Assembly (NCBI GenBank): GCA_021820065.1
Contig: JAKAEE010000007.1
Location: forward strand, 1-64,000
Length of the DNA: 64,000 nt
Source of the DNA: Bacteroidota bacterium
GTDB lineage: Bacteria > Bacteroidota > Ignavibacteria > Ignavibacteriales > Melioribacteraceae
Reading direction: 5' to 3'
Shown: piece after piece, positions 7,632 to 16,302 of the stretch
Layout: each line of letters begins with the position of its first letter
How positions within the stretch are numbered: the stretch's first letter is position 1
Program-made: the position numbers and the translations under genes
The notes under the pieces: model-generated
Database searches by the model: none
What the model was told of the DNA's origin: nothing
The model's input: the letters and a program-made list of their open reading frames with translations, nothing else

Positions 7632-7658
7632 AGACGTATGAGAATGAAAAGTGTTATG
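7632..7658 (-). promoter_or_regulatory. Predicted autoregulated ECF promoter of the sigma gene
   Basis: On the minus strand: CATAACACTTTT, 10 bases, CGTCTGTA, directly upstream of the sigma-factor ATG. It is identical in the first 12 bases and in spacing to the element before the Spy-like gene. Transcription would begin within about ten bases of the start codon. Confidence 0.75.
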
Positions 7659-7755
7659 TTAGCCGCACAAGAAGTGCAGCTAATATTTTTTAGTTGGTAT
7701 TTTTTCATCATAATCCTATTGCATTAATTTTTAAAGAATAATTATCGATTCATTA

Positions 7756-8085
7756 TCAATTCCTTGGCGCGTAATAAATTATAGCAACACCTAATAAAGC
7801 AACTGTTGCACCTATTATATCAAATTTATCTGGTACATAGTCATCCATCTTATAAGCCCATAATAAAGACATTACAATAAATACGCCGCCGTAAGTAGCA
7901 TATACTCTTGCAAAATTTTGAGTCTGTAATGTAGCAACAACACCATATAGTGCCAGAATAAGTCCTCCAACTATCCCATACCAAAATGGCTTACCTTCTT
8001 TTAAGCTTAACCAGACTAAATATCCTCCTCCTATTTCACAAAAGCCGGCAAGGATGAAGACTAAGATAGATTTGATAAATTCCAT
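7756..8085 (-). CDS. ynfA: YnfA/UPF0060 family four-helix membrane protein
   Basis: A small inner-membrane protein of the UPF0060 family, related to small multidrug-resistance transporters. It has four predicted helices in 109 residues and the family motifs FCEIGGGYLVWL, ALYGVVATLQ, RVYATYGGVF and LLWAY. The start is set at the ATG at 8085, which has GGAG six bases upstream (the ORF track starts at a TTG two codons earlier). The gene lies nine bases after the CPC-lacking P-type ATPase on the same strand. The substrate is not known; a link to metal or cation efflux is inferred from the cluster. Confidence 0.9.
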   Translation of the reverse strand: MEFIKSILVFILAGFCEIGGGYLVWLSLKEGKPFWYGIVGGLILALYGVVATLQTQNFARVYATYGGVFIVMSLLWAYKMDDYVPDKFDIIGATVALLGVAIIYYAPRN

Positions 8086-8100
8086 TACCAACTCCTTTAT

Positions 8101-9951
8101 TTATCTTTTGCTAAACAATCTTGCAGAATTAAGAATAAACACCAACTCAGAAACAACGTGTATTAATGCTGCTAAAAGTGGTGTCAAGTATCCCATAAAG
8201 GCAAGTGTTATGCCTGCTGTATCAATTGCAACTGTTCCCCAGAAATTAAATGAGATTACATTCAAACATTGCCTGCTTATATTTATCGCTTCAACAATCT
8301 TATTGAGATTATTATTTGCAAGTGCTATATCTGCACTTTCAAGAGCGAGTGCGGTTGCCGTTCCCATTGCAATCCCAACATTAGCTTCTATCAAAGCCGG
8401 GGCATCGTTTACACCATCGCCAACCATTGCAACTATTTTTCTATTGTTATTCAGATGTCTAATCTTTTCAAGCTTCTGCTGCGGAAGCATTTCGCCTTGC
8501 ACTTCATCAACTTCCAGTTGTTCTCCAATCTTGTTGGCAATGTTTAATGAATCACCGGTTAAAAGAATTACTTTGTTTCCTAGTTTTTTTAATTCTTTAA
8601 CAGCTGGAACGGCTTCATCTCGAAGAACATCTGCAATGCTTATCGCACCTAATACTAAGTGGTTATTTGCAACCAGCACATCGGTCTCTCCGCTTTCTTT
8701 CTTTTCTTCAAGATATTTAATTACATCAGAGTTAAACTCCACAAAATTCTCTTTTAAGAAGGAAGAATTACCCACAAGAATTGCGTTTCCATTTTCAGCA
8801 CAAATTAATCCTTTACCGGGGAAATATTTTATATCCTGATACTCATTTACTCTTACAGCAATCCTTTTCGCTTCACTCATAATAGCGGCAGCTAAAGGAT
8901 GCTCAGAATGCTGCTCAGCCGTTGCTGCAATTTTCAGAACATCTTCTTCATTATATCCGTTAAAAGTTTTGATGTTAACTACTTTTGGAATTCCCAAGGT
9001 TAACGTTCCGGTTTTATCAAGAACAATTGTATTAACTTTTCCAAGCTGTTCGAGATAAATGCCGCCTTTAACAATAATGCCTTCTTTAGCGGTTCTTCCG
9101 ATGCCTGCAAGAATCGCAAGAGGAGTTCCGGCGGCAACACCACAAGCTCCGGCTACAATTAATGCAGAGATAGTAGATTGAATATCACGCGTAAATAAAA
9201 ATGTTAAGATAGCTCCGGCAAAAGCAAAATAAACTAATCTTGCTGCAAGCTTATCGGCTGTCTTTTGAATAGGTGCTTTTGATTTTTCAGCTTTCTCAAT
9301 TATTTCAATTATCTTTCCGAAGGTCGTATCTCTTCCAATTTTTGTTGGCTTAACTTCGAGCACTCCTGTCTGGTTAATTGTTCCCGCAAAAACTGTCGCA
9401 CCTTCTATTTTTTCAATTGGTAAAGATTCACCAGTAATTGAAGATTGGTCAACAGAAGAATTTCCTTTTATCACTTCACCGTCAACCGGAATTCTTGAAC
9501 CCGGTTTAATAATTACGGTATCATCTAAACTTACATTGTTTAAATTGATTTCCTGTTCTTCATTATTTCTTCTTACTGTTATTTTATCCGGCAGAAGCTG
9601 CACTAATTTTTCAATTACTTTCCTGCCTCTATCAACAGTAAAGTCTTCGAGCAGTTCGGCAATTAAAACAAAAAATGTTATTACTAAACCAGTAAAGAAA
9701 TTTCCGATTAACAAAGTTGCTATCACGGCAATTGACATAGAAAGCTCCATTGTCATTTTGCGTCTGCGGATTGCCTCGAATGCTTCTTCATACATTGGAT
9801 AACCGCCGATTATAGTTGCAGCAAGAGCAATGAAATCGAATGAAGCTAATATCTTCCACACTTCAAGCCAGCTTAACAATAGAGCAACTGCCATTGAGAC
9901 AATTCTAATTAAATCTACTCTGTATTTTTTTATTTCAATCATTAAATCCAT
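8101..9951 (-). CDS. P1B-like ATPase lacking the CPC motif and HMA domain
   Basis: A 616-residue P-type ATPase with all catalytic motifs: TGES in the actuator domain, DKTGTLT at about residue 312, SEHP, and GDGVNDAP near 513. It begins directly with membrane helices and has no N-terminal metal-binding domain. Where P1B pumps carry CPC/SPC/TPC in the metal-binding helix, this one reads AGACGVAAGTPLA. Aligned on the following TP, the motif becomes GAC, so the first Cys and the Pro are gone and one Cys remains. The ion specificity cannot be read from this motif. The gene overlaps the upstream methyltransferase-like gene by 10 bases and is followed by ynfA. Confidence 0.88.
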   Translation of the reverse strand: MDLMIEIKKYRVDLIRIVSMAVALLLSWLEVWKILASFDFIALAATIIGGYPMYEEAFEAIRRRKMTMELSMSIAVIATLLIGNFFTGLVITFFVLIAELLEDFTVDRGRKVIEKLVQLLPDKITVRRNNEEQEINLNNVSLDDTVIIKPGSRIPVDGEVIKGNSSVDQSSITGESLPIEKIEGATVFAGTINQTGVLEVKPTKIGRDTTFGKIIEIIEKAEKSKAPIQKTADKLAARLVYFAFAGAILTFLFTRDIQSTISALIVAGACGVAAGTPLAILAGIGRTAKEGIIVKGGIYLEQLGKVNTIVLDKTGTLTLGIPKVVNIKTFNGYNEEDVLKIAATAEQHSEHPLAAAIMSEAKRIAVRVNEYQDIKYFPGKGLICAENGNAILVGNSSFLKENFVEFNSDVIKYLEEKKESGETDVLVANNHLVLGAISIADVLRDEAVPAVKELKKLGNKVILLTGDSLNIANKIGEQLEVDEVQGEMLPQQKLEKIRHLNNNRKIVAMVGDGVNDAPALIEANVGIAMGTATALALESADIALANNNLNKIVEAINISRQCLNVISFNFWGTVAIDTAGITLAFMGYLTPLLAALIHVVSELVFILNSARLFSKR

Positions 9952-10544
9952 CTCTTTACTTTAGAAAAATAATTACTATAATTCTCACCGTGAATATTCA
10001 GCAAATGTTCTTCTTCTAATCGAACTTGTATCTGAATTAGCACATAACCAAACAGCAGAAAAAATATTGTAAAAACATTTGGTGTAAGAAGAAATAAACC
10101 AATTAAAACTGCTATCATACCAAGAAAAATCGGATTTCTTGAAATGTTGAATAGTCCGGAAGTTATTAACTCTGTTTTTGTCTGAAAATCAATTCCGATA
10201 CGCCAAGAGCTGCGCATTTGTCTTTGAGCAATAACTGTCCAGATAAATGAAAATGATAAGAATCCTATTCCTATGTATTTAACAATGTTAATATTTAGCT
10301 GTTTAATGGAAAGAAAAATCCCATACCATTCAGATAAAAACGGATAAGCAAGGACATAAAAAAACATAGTAACCATAAGCAATCTGAAGTAAAGCCCAAT
10401 TAGTCCGTAAGCGCTGTCATCTTTTTGCAGCACAAAAGGATTCTTACCAATTTTTTTTGCAGTAATTAATGTTCTTCCAACAAACGCAATTCCGAAATAG
10501 ACAACAAAATAAACCGGTAAAAATATTTTTAAGAATTTTTCCAT
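9942..10544 (-). CDS. ICMT/PEMT-type membrane methyltransferase-like protein
   Basis: A 200-residue membrane protein with about five helices. The C-terminal half has the isoprenylcysteine/phospholipid methyltransferase pattern: GLFNISRNPIFLG, then EEEHLLNIHGENYSNYFSKV and a final RWI. Enzymes of this group use S-adenosylmethionine within the membrane; bacterial members near metal and redox genes mostly have unknown substrates. It is two bases downstream of the OsmC-like gene and overlaps the start of the ATPase gene, so the three are probably one transcription unit. Confidence 0.82.
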   Translation of the reverse strand: MEKFLKIFLPVYFVVYFGIAFVGRTLITAKKIGKNPFVLQKDDSAYGLIGLYFRLLMVTMFFYVLAYPFLSEWYGIFLSIKQLNINIVKYIGIGFLSFSFIWTVIAQRQMRSSWRIGIDFQTKTELITSGLFNISRNPIFLGMIAVLIGLFLLTPNVFTIFFLLFGYVLIQIQVRLEEEHLLNIHGENYSNYFSKVKRWI

Positions 10545-10546
10545 AC

Positions 10547-11080
10547 TTATGCCTTTGAAATTTCCAAAGACGGAACAAGTTTAACCGGATTCTTTAGTGT
10601 AAAAACCACCGGGCATCGCTGCAATGCAAGTTCTTCGGCTTGTTTTATTTTCTCTTTCGGTTCATCACTAACCACTGTTAATTTTACACGAACTTCTTCC
10701 ATTATCGGTTCATTACTTAAGCCAAATACTTTTGTGAAATTAACATCTGCTTCAACTTTTGTAGTTAGCTTTTTTAATTTGATGCCGAGCATTGCTGCCA
10801 TAGTTGCAAATGTTCCGGTATAGCAAGATGCTAATCCATAAAAGCAGTAGTGCATTGGTCCGGGCAATGTTCCACCGCCGCCCATAAATGTTGGATTGTC
10901 AACCTTGAATTCAGTTTCTCCGTTTTCAAATTTTATTTTTGAAATGAACTGTGCGTTACCTTCTTCAAGAATCCATTCGCCTTCAACTCCTTGTGTTTTT
11001 CTTGCTGCCAATGAATCATTCTTAATTTGTTCTTCGAATGATTTAACGCCTTCGAGGTTTACATTATTAAATTTGTTCAT
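10547..11080 (-). CDS. OsmC-family protein
   Basis: A cytoplasmic OsmC/Ohr-fold protein; family members reduce organic hydroperoxides or bind thiol substrates. The two expected cysteines are present, in GLASCYTGTF (about residue 90) and QRCPVVFTL (about residue 157). Together with the preceding glycine-rich loop (MGGGGTLPGP) these place it in the family. The start is set at the ATG at 11080: the ORF track uses a TTG at 11092 that is itself part of the ribosome binding site (TTGGAG, six bases from the ATG). It leads a tight set with the methyltransferase-like protein and the CPC-lacking ATPase. Confidence 0.9.
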   Translation of the reverse strand: MNKFNNVNLEGVKSFEEQIKNDSLAARKTQGVEGEWILEEGNAQFISKIKFENGETEFKVDNPTFMGGGGTLPGPMHYCFYGLASCYTGTFATMAAMLGIKLKKLTTKVEADVNFTKVFGLSNEPIMEEVRVKLTVVSDEPKEKIKQAEELALQRCPVVFTLKNPVKLVPSLEISKA

Positions 11081-11129
11081 ATCTAACTCCAATATATTTG
11101 TTTATCGTTTTATACTCTCAGATAATTCT

Positions 11130-11495
11130 TCATTCTATAACAGTAATCTTTGCTGCAGTAAAACTATTCTCGTGCATATGCCCGAGTAATTCAAGGACTT
11201 CTGAATCAGCAATTTCCGGCAAAATTGGTTCGTGTGAAGTAACCTGAACCTTTACATTGTTTTTATCCAACACATAAAACGAAATGATATTGCCGTTTGC
11301 ATCCTTTTCAAATTTCATTGATTTATCAATTCGCACGTTAATATTCTGGTTAATCTCTGCACCCGAACTAAACTTGCTGAATGAACCGAGTTCTTTTGTC
11401 GGGGCAAAGTATGTAAAATAAATTACCGCAAGTACCCCAGCCAAGATTATCGGAAAAATTAGTTTTGTGGGAATCCATCCCGGGAATAATTTCAT
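11130..11495 (-). CDS. Membrane-anchored small protein, OB-fold-like, efflux-associated
   Basis: A 121-residue protein with one N-terminal membrane helix (about 12-30) and an extracytoplasmic domain. The domain has the strand pattern FYVLDKNNVKVQVTSHEPIL followed by GHMHENSFTAAKI. This is reminiscent of the beta-barrel of the haem chaperone CcmE, but the CcmE haem-binding histidine context is not evident, so I treat it as unknown. It overlaps the PII-like gene by four bases, so the two are translationally coupled. A 5'-truncated copy lies at 1241-1501, showing that this module was duplicated in the island. Confidence 0.75.
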   Translation of the reverse strand: MKLFPGWIPTKLIFPIILAGVLAVIYFTYFAPTKELGSFSKFSSGAEINQNINVRIDKSMKFEKDANGNIISFYVLDKNNVKVQVTSHEPILPEIADSEVLELLGHMHENSFTAAKITVIE

Positions 11496-11833
11496 ATCGC
11501 TCCTTCCCCTCTTTCGTTCGTTCTTATCTTTACAACATTAACAACTTCAGTAACAAAAATTTTCCCGTCTCCCGGATTGCCTGTGTGGGCATTCTCTTGA
11601 ATCGAATTTACAACTGTTTCGGCAAGTTCATCTTGAACAACAATTTCTATCTTATTCTTTGGCACAAAGTCATAAATGCCTTCATCACTTAATTCTTTTT
11701 CCTTACCACCGCGTGTTTTGCCAAATCCTTTTATTTCCGAAATAGTTATTCCCGGAAGCCCTTCAATCTTATGAAGGGCTGTTACTACTCTTGTTAACAT
11801 AAACGGCTGAATTATTGCTTTTATTTCTTTCAT
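11492..11833 (-). CDS. PII-like regulatory protein of the metal-efflux-linked group
   Basis: A 113-residue GlnB/PII-fold protein: N-terminal MKEIKAIIQP, the loop start GFGKTRGGKEK and the C-terminal signature TGNPGDGKIFV. The T-loop is divergent: the uridylylated tyrosine region of GlnB is replaced by ELSDEGIYDFVPK. A subgroup of PII proteins (PII-NG) is known to sit beside CzcA-type efflux genes instead of nitrogen genes, and this one starts 18 bases after the RND pump gene, as expected. It may adjust efflux according to adenylate or metal signals; the ligand is not known from sequence. Confidence 0.88.
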   Translation of the reverse strand: MKEIKAIIQPFMLTRVVTALHKIEGLPGITISEIKGFGKTRGGKEKELSDEGIYDFVPKNKIEIVVQDELAETVVNSIQENAHTGNPGDGKIFVTEVVNVVKIRTNERGEGAI

Positions 11834-11851
11834 TTTATACTCCTTTCTGTT

Positions 11852-14800
11852 TTATAATTCTTCCTCTGATTTCTTTTTAATGAACCAATCGTAAACAGTT
11901 GGTAATACTAGTAAAGTTAAAAGTGTTGAAGTTATTAATCCTCCGATTACAACTGTTGCCAGCGGTCTTTGTACTTCTGCACCGGCAGATGTTGAAACCG
12001 CCATAGGAATAAAACCAAGCGATGCAACAAGAGCCGTTGTTATGACCGGCCGCAATCTAATTATCGACCCATTAATTACCGCTTCACGTATACTCATTCC
12101 TTCTAAAATAAGTTTGTTATAATAAGTGAGCATAACTACTCCGTTCAAAACCGCAACGCCGAAGAGGGCAATAAATCCAACACCGGCGGAAATTGAGAAC
12201 GGCATATTTCTCAACCACAAAGCAACAACACCTCCAACTACTGCGAAGGGAATTCCGCTAAAAATAATAAGCGCCTGTTTGACTGAATTCACAGATGCAA
12301 ATAATAGTAAGAAGATTAATCCAAGCGAAATGGGAACAACAAGCGCTAATCTATCGCTCGCACGCTGAAGGTTCTCAAATTCGCCGCCATATTTAATTTG
12401 GTAGCCTGCCGGCATCTTTATTTTTGCGTTTATCTTTTCTTGAAGTTCTTTCACAAAGCTTTCAATATCTCTTTCGCGCACGTTGCATTCGGTAACAAGC
12501 ATTCTTCTTCCGGCGGAGTGAGATATTTCCGCCGGTCCTTCGATCATTACAAAATCGGCGATATCTCCGAGCCGTATCATTGTTCCGTTGGAAGCCGGCA
12601 CAAGAAGATTCTTAATGTCATCCACATTATTTCTTGCTTCTTTATTCATCTTGACGACAAGATCGAATTGCTTTTCACCTTCATATATTTTCCCGACGTT
12701 TGTTCCGGCAAGCGCGGTTTCAATCAATACATTCGCATCGGAGACATTAATACCGTGGCGCGAAATTTTTTCACGGTCAATTACAATTCTTAATTGGGGC
12801 AGACCCTCGACTTGCTGCATCCTGATATCTTTTGCGCCGTTAATTTGTTTCATCAACTCCGCAACATCGTTTCCTATTCTCGCAAGAGTATCTAAGTCTT
12901 CACCAAAAATTTTAACTCCAATATCAGAACGAACACCGGCAATCAATTCATTAAAACGCATTTCAATAGGCTGTGAAAATCCGCCGCCAATGCCCGGAAT
13001 TCTTGCCATCACGTCCGTCATCTTTGCAATCATTTCATCTTTCGTTTTCACCGTTCTCCATTCCTCGTGCGGTTTCATTTTAATGTAAACGTCGCTCTGG
13101 TAAATGCTCATCGGGTCCGTTGCAATTTCCGGTCGACCGGTTTTACTTACAACGTTTACTACTTCGGGAATCGATTTCAATTCAGCTTCCAGCATTTGCG
13201 ATGTATGAATTGCCTCGGTTAAAGAAATGCTCGGTAAGCGCCTCAACTCTATTAATATATCTCCTTCATCAAGTGTTGGAATAAACTCGCCGCCAAGCCG
13301 TGTAAATAGAAAAACAGAAAAGCCAAATGTTATGATTGCAAAACCAACAACCAGACCTTTTCTCCGCAAAGCATAAAGAAGAGTTTTTTGATATAACGGT
13401 TTTACAATTTTGATGATAGGACTTTCTTTCTCGGAGACTTTCCCTTTTTTGAAAAAGAAAGTGCTTACGACCGGAACATATGTGAGCGTTAAAAATAAAG
13501 CGCCCAACAAAGCATACACAACAGTGTAAGCCATCGGCTTGAACATCTTTCCTTCAATTCCTTCCAGCGATAGAATAGGTAAATACACAATAATAATTAT
13601 CGCAACGCCGAATACTATCGGTCTTCCAACCTCAACAAATGAATCGAGCAAAGTTTGATTAACACTTTCTATTTGTTCAGACGAGTGTTGTCTTTCGTGT
13701 AATTTGCGTATCGCATTTTCAATCAGCACAACCGCGCCGTCAACAATAATTCCGAAATCAATTGCGCCGAGCGACATTAAGTTGCCCGATATTCCGTTCA
13801 GCTTCATCATTATTAACGCGAACAACATCGAAAGAGGAATGACGGATGCAACAATAAACCCGCCTCGTAAATTCATTAACAGCAAAAAGAGAATAATGAT
13901 TACAAACAATCCGCCTTCGGAAAGATTTTTTATCACGGTATTTATTGTTCTATCAACCAGTTCTGTTCTTTCATAAAAGGGAACGATGCGAACGCCGGGC
14001 GGCAGAGTTTTTTGGATTTCTGCAACTCTTTCTTTAACACGCTCGGTTACTATTCTTGCATTTTCTCCTTTCAGCATCATTGTAATACCACTTACGATTT
14101 CCGATGTGCCGTTCAACGTAACTGCGCCTTGGCGGATTGCGGTGCCTTCTTTCACTTCTGCTACATTCCTTACAAATACCGGCGTGCCGTCCGTTGATTT
14201 GATAATTATGTTTTCAATGTCGTTCATCGTTTTGGCAATGCCCTCGCCAACAACAACATACTGCTCTTGCTTGTGTTCGATGTAAGCTCCGGGCGCATTT
14301 GCGTTATTATTGGAAACGGCTTCTATTACATCACGGATAGAAATATTGTAATTCAAAATTTTCTGCGGATCAATTAATACTTGATACTGCTTCAACTCGC
14401 CGCCAAATGTGTTAACCTCGGCAAGTCCCGGCGTTCCGGCAAGCTGCCGTTTTATTATCCAGTCTTGAATTGTACGCAATTCCATTGGCGAGTAACCGTC
14501 GCCTATAACTTCGTATTGATAGATTTCTCCAAGGCCGGTAGAAACCGGGCCTAACTCCGGCTCGGATAGCCCCGGCGGTAAATCCCCCTTTGCTTCCTGT
14601 AATTTTTCGAAAACAATTTGCCGGGCAAAATAAGTGTCAACATTATCTTTGAAGATTACCGTTACAACCGAAAGCCCGAATTTTGAAACCGACCTTACTT
14701 CTTCTATATCGGGAAGGTTCTTCATAGCCACTTCGATTGGATATGAGATTAGTCTTTCGATTTCTTGCGGAGCTAACGCCGGCGCTACAGTAAAAATTTG

Positions 14801-14941
14801 AACCTGGTTTGTTGTAATATCCGGCACTGCGTCAATCGGAAGTTTTATTGCAGCGGTTATCCCGCCGATTATTAAGGCAATGACACCAAGAATGACAAAC
14901 ACACGCTGGCGCATCGAGAATGAAATTATTTTGTCAATCAT
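11852..14941 (-). CDS. czcA: CzcA/CusA-family heavy-metal RND efflux pump
   Basis: The inner-membrane proton-driven pump of a tripartite metal efflux complex. At 1029 residues it has the usual RND length, with the N-terminal helix MIDKIISFSMRQRVFVI, two large periplasmic loops and twelve membrane helices. The fourth helix reads GAIDFGIIVDGAVVLIEN, the charged-residue motif diagnostic of the heavy-metal subgroup rather than drug pumps. Whether it moves divalent ions (Zn, Co, Cd) or Cu/Ag is not settled by what I can see. Its start overlaps the stop of the adaptor gene by one base. The large antisense ORFs inside it are shadows. Confidence 0.95.
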   Translation of the reverse strand: MIDKIISFSMRQRVFVILGVIALIIGGITAAIKLPIDAVPDITTNQVQIFTVAPALAPQEIERLISYPIEVAMKNLPDIEEVRSVSKFGLSVVTVIFKDNVDTYFARQIVFEKLQEAKGDLPPGLSEPELGPVSTGLGEIYQYEVIGDGYSPMELRTIQDWIIKRQLAGTPGLAEVNTFGGELKQYQVLIDPQKILNYNISIRDVIEAVSNNNANAPGAYIEHKQEQYVVVGEGIAKTMNDIENIIIKSTDGTPVFVRNVAEVKEGTAIRQGAVTLNGTSEIVSGITMMLKGENARIVTERVKERVAEIQKTLPPGVRIVPFYERTELVDRTINTVIKNLSEGGLFVIIILFLLLMNLRGGFIVASVIPLSMLFALIMMKLNGISGNLMSLGAIDFGIIVDGAVVLIENAIRKLHERQHSSEQIESVNQTLLDSFVEVGRPIVFGVAIIIIVYLPILSLEGIEGKMFKPMAYTVVYALLGALFLTLTYVPVVSTFFFKKGKVSEKESPIIKIVKPLYQKTLLYALRRKGLVVGFAIITFGFSVFLFTRLGGEFIPTLDEGDILIELRRLPSISLTEAIHTSQMLEAELKSIPEVVNVVSKTGRPEIATDPMSIYQSDVYIKMKPHEEWRTVKTKDEMIAKMTDVMARIPGIGGGFSQPIEMRFNELIAGVRSDIGVKIFGEDLDTLARIGNDVAELMKQINGAKDIRMQQVEGLPQLRIVIDREKISRHGINVSDANVLIETALAGTNVGKIYEGEKQFDLVVKMNKEARNNVDDIKNLLVPASNGTMIRLGDIADFVMIEGPAEISHSAGRRMLVTECNVRERDIESFVKELQEKINAKIKMPAGYQIKYGGEFENLQRASDRLALVVPISLGLIFLLLFASVNSVKQALIIFSGIPFAVVGGVVALWLRNMPFSISAGVGFIALFGVAVLNGVVMLTYYNKLILEGMSIREAVINGSIIRLRPVITTALVASLGFIPMAVSTSAGAEVQRPLATVVIGGLITSTLLTLLVLPTVYDWFIKKKSEEEL

Positions 14942-16095
14942 TATTCATCCTCCGCAAAAGTATCTTTAGCTAATTCCGATTTTAAGTAAAACGTCCCTTT
15001 CGTTACTACTTTCTCACCCGCATTCAAACCTTTAATAATTTCCGTATAGTCTTTTGTTTCTCTGCCTGCTTCAACATTTCGTTTCTGAAACGTAGTATCG
15101 TTAACAGCCACAAAAACATAATTGTTTTCTTTCTCCTTCAATAAAGCTGTTGATTTGATTTTCGGATTTGTGCCGCCAAGTTTACTTGCGACCAAAACGC
15201 TCACATACATTTCCGGCTTAAGCTTGCCTGAGTGATTAGCCACCTCAAACCGCGCTTTAACAGTACGCGATGCAGGTTCAACTATATCGTAAATGCGGGT
15301 CAGCTTGCCTTTGTAAACTTCGTCTGGGAAGGCATTAATTGTTATCTCGCCGGTTATTCCTTCTTTAATAAGAGGCAAATCATTCTCAAAGACATTGGCA
15401 AGAATCCAAATGTTTTGAAGGTTTGCTAACACAAAAAATTCTTTCCCTACATCAACAAATTCACCAAGCCGAACTCCTGCCTCGGCTCTTCCGAATTCAT
15501 TCGGGAGAGACGGACCGCCGCTTATTAATGTCCCGTCAAACGGCGCACGAACTGAAATTACTGTGTAAGGTGTGTGCTTATCGGCAAGTTGTTCAATTTC
15601 ACTTTCCATTAATCCAACAACCTCCAATTTCTTCCGGGCTGATTCGTAAATTGAATGCGCTGTTGAATAATCGGTATCACTCGCTTTCATTCGTTTTAAT
15701 CGTTCCTCTGCTTGAACAAATTCGGACTGCAATGCAATGAAATCCTGACTGTATAAATCAACTATTGGCTGACCTCTCTTAACTCTATCCGATATAACCG
15801 CATAGACTTTTTCAACCCTTCCTTTTATTCGCGAAGTTATGTGCGCTGTCATAACTTCATTCAATGCCGCTTTACCCCGCAGCACTAAGGGTATATCAAC
15901 TTCTTTTGTTACCGGCATTTCCGTTTCAATACTAATGTGTTCGAGTTGATGTTTTGTTAGTACAATTTCGGATCTTCCGTTTTTGTGCGTCCGTTCGGGA
16001 TATTCGATATTTCCATTTTTATTGGAATCATTTCCGCCACAGGCGGATAGAATCAAGATTAAACTCATTGATAAATATTTTATTGTTTTGTACAT
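14941..16095 (-). CDS. czcB: Periplasmic adaptor (membrane fusion) lipoprotein of the RND system
   Basis: A 384-residue membrane fusion protein that bridges the RND pump and the outer-membrane channel. It has a lipoprotein signal peptide with lipobox ILSAC, a barrel-sandwich segment around VTAHITSRIKGRVEKVYAVI, a coiled-coil hairpin (about 130-170: FVQAEERLKRMK) and beta-barrel/C-terminal domains ending NAGEKVVTKGTFYLKSELA. It is directly coupled to the pump gene (one-base overlap). A 200-base gap with a heptanucleotide tandem repeat separates it from the upstream outer-membrane factor. CzcB/CusB family membership is firm; metal specificity is not. Confidence 0.92.
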   Translation of the reverse strand: MYKTIKYLSMSLILILSACGGNDSNKNGNIEYPERTHKNGRSEIVLTKHQLEHISIETEMPVTKEVDIPLVLRGKAALNEVMTAHITSRIKGRVEKVYAVISDRVKRGQPIVDLYSQDFIALQSEFVQAEERLKRMKASDTDYSTAHSIYESARKKLEVVGLMESEIEQLADKHTPYTVISVRAPFDGTLISGGPSLPNEFGRAEAGVRLGEFVDVGKEFFVLANLQNIWILANVFENDLPLIKEGITGEITINAFPDEVYKGKLTRIYDIVEPASRTVKARFEVANHSGKLKPEMYVSVLVASKLGGTNPKIKSTALLKEKENNYVFVAVNDTTFQKRNVEAGRETKDYTEIIKGLNAGEKVVTKGTFYLKSELAKDTFAEDE

Positions 16096-16184
16096 GTAAA
16101 CTCCATTTCAGTTATTACTAGTGTTAAGTGCAATTCTTTAAGAAGAAAACAGAATATAGAAGTTAGGAGATAGCATTATGACTT

Positions 16185-16289
16185 CTTACTACTTACTACT
16201 TACTTCTTACTCCTTACTCCTTACTTCTTACTCCTTACTCCTTACTTCTTACTTCTTACTCCTTACTCCTTACTTCTTACTTCTTACTA
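16185..16289. repeat. Heptanucleotide tandem repeat CTTACTN, 15 copies
   Basis: Fifteen perfect-length units of CTTACTN run without interruption, the seventh base being A, T or C. The tract lies between the adaptor and outer-membrane-factor genes. It creates a spurious plus-strand ORF of LLLTSYS repeats. Because the unit is seven bases, slippage changes spacing in odd steps, but it is outside the coding regions. Confidence 0.95.
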
Positions 16290-16302
16290 CTTTCTTCTTT
16301 AT

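Noticed and set aside
12588-13088. Large plus-strand ORFs opposite czcA
   Set aside because: Antisense shadows of a well-supported pump gene, with no domain or start signal.
16033-16047. Palindrome TCCGCCACAGGCGGA in the adaptor gene
   Set aside because: It encodes the lipobox LSACGG, so selection for the lipobox explains it better than membership of the dispersed palindromes.
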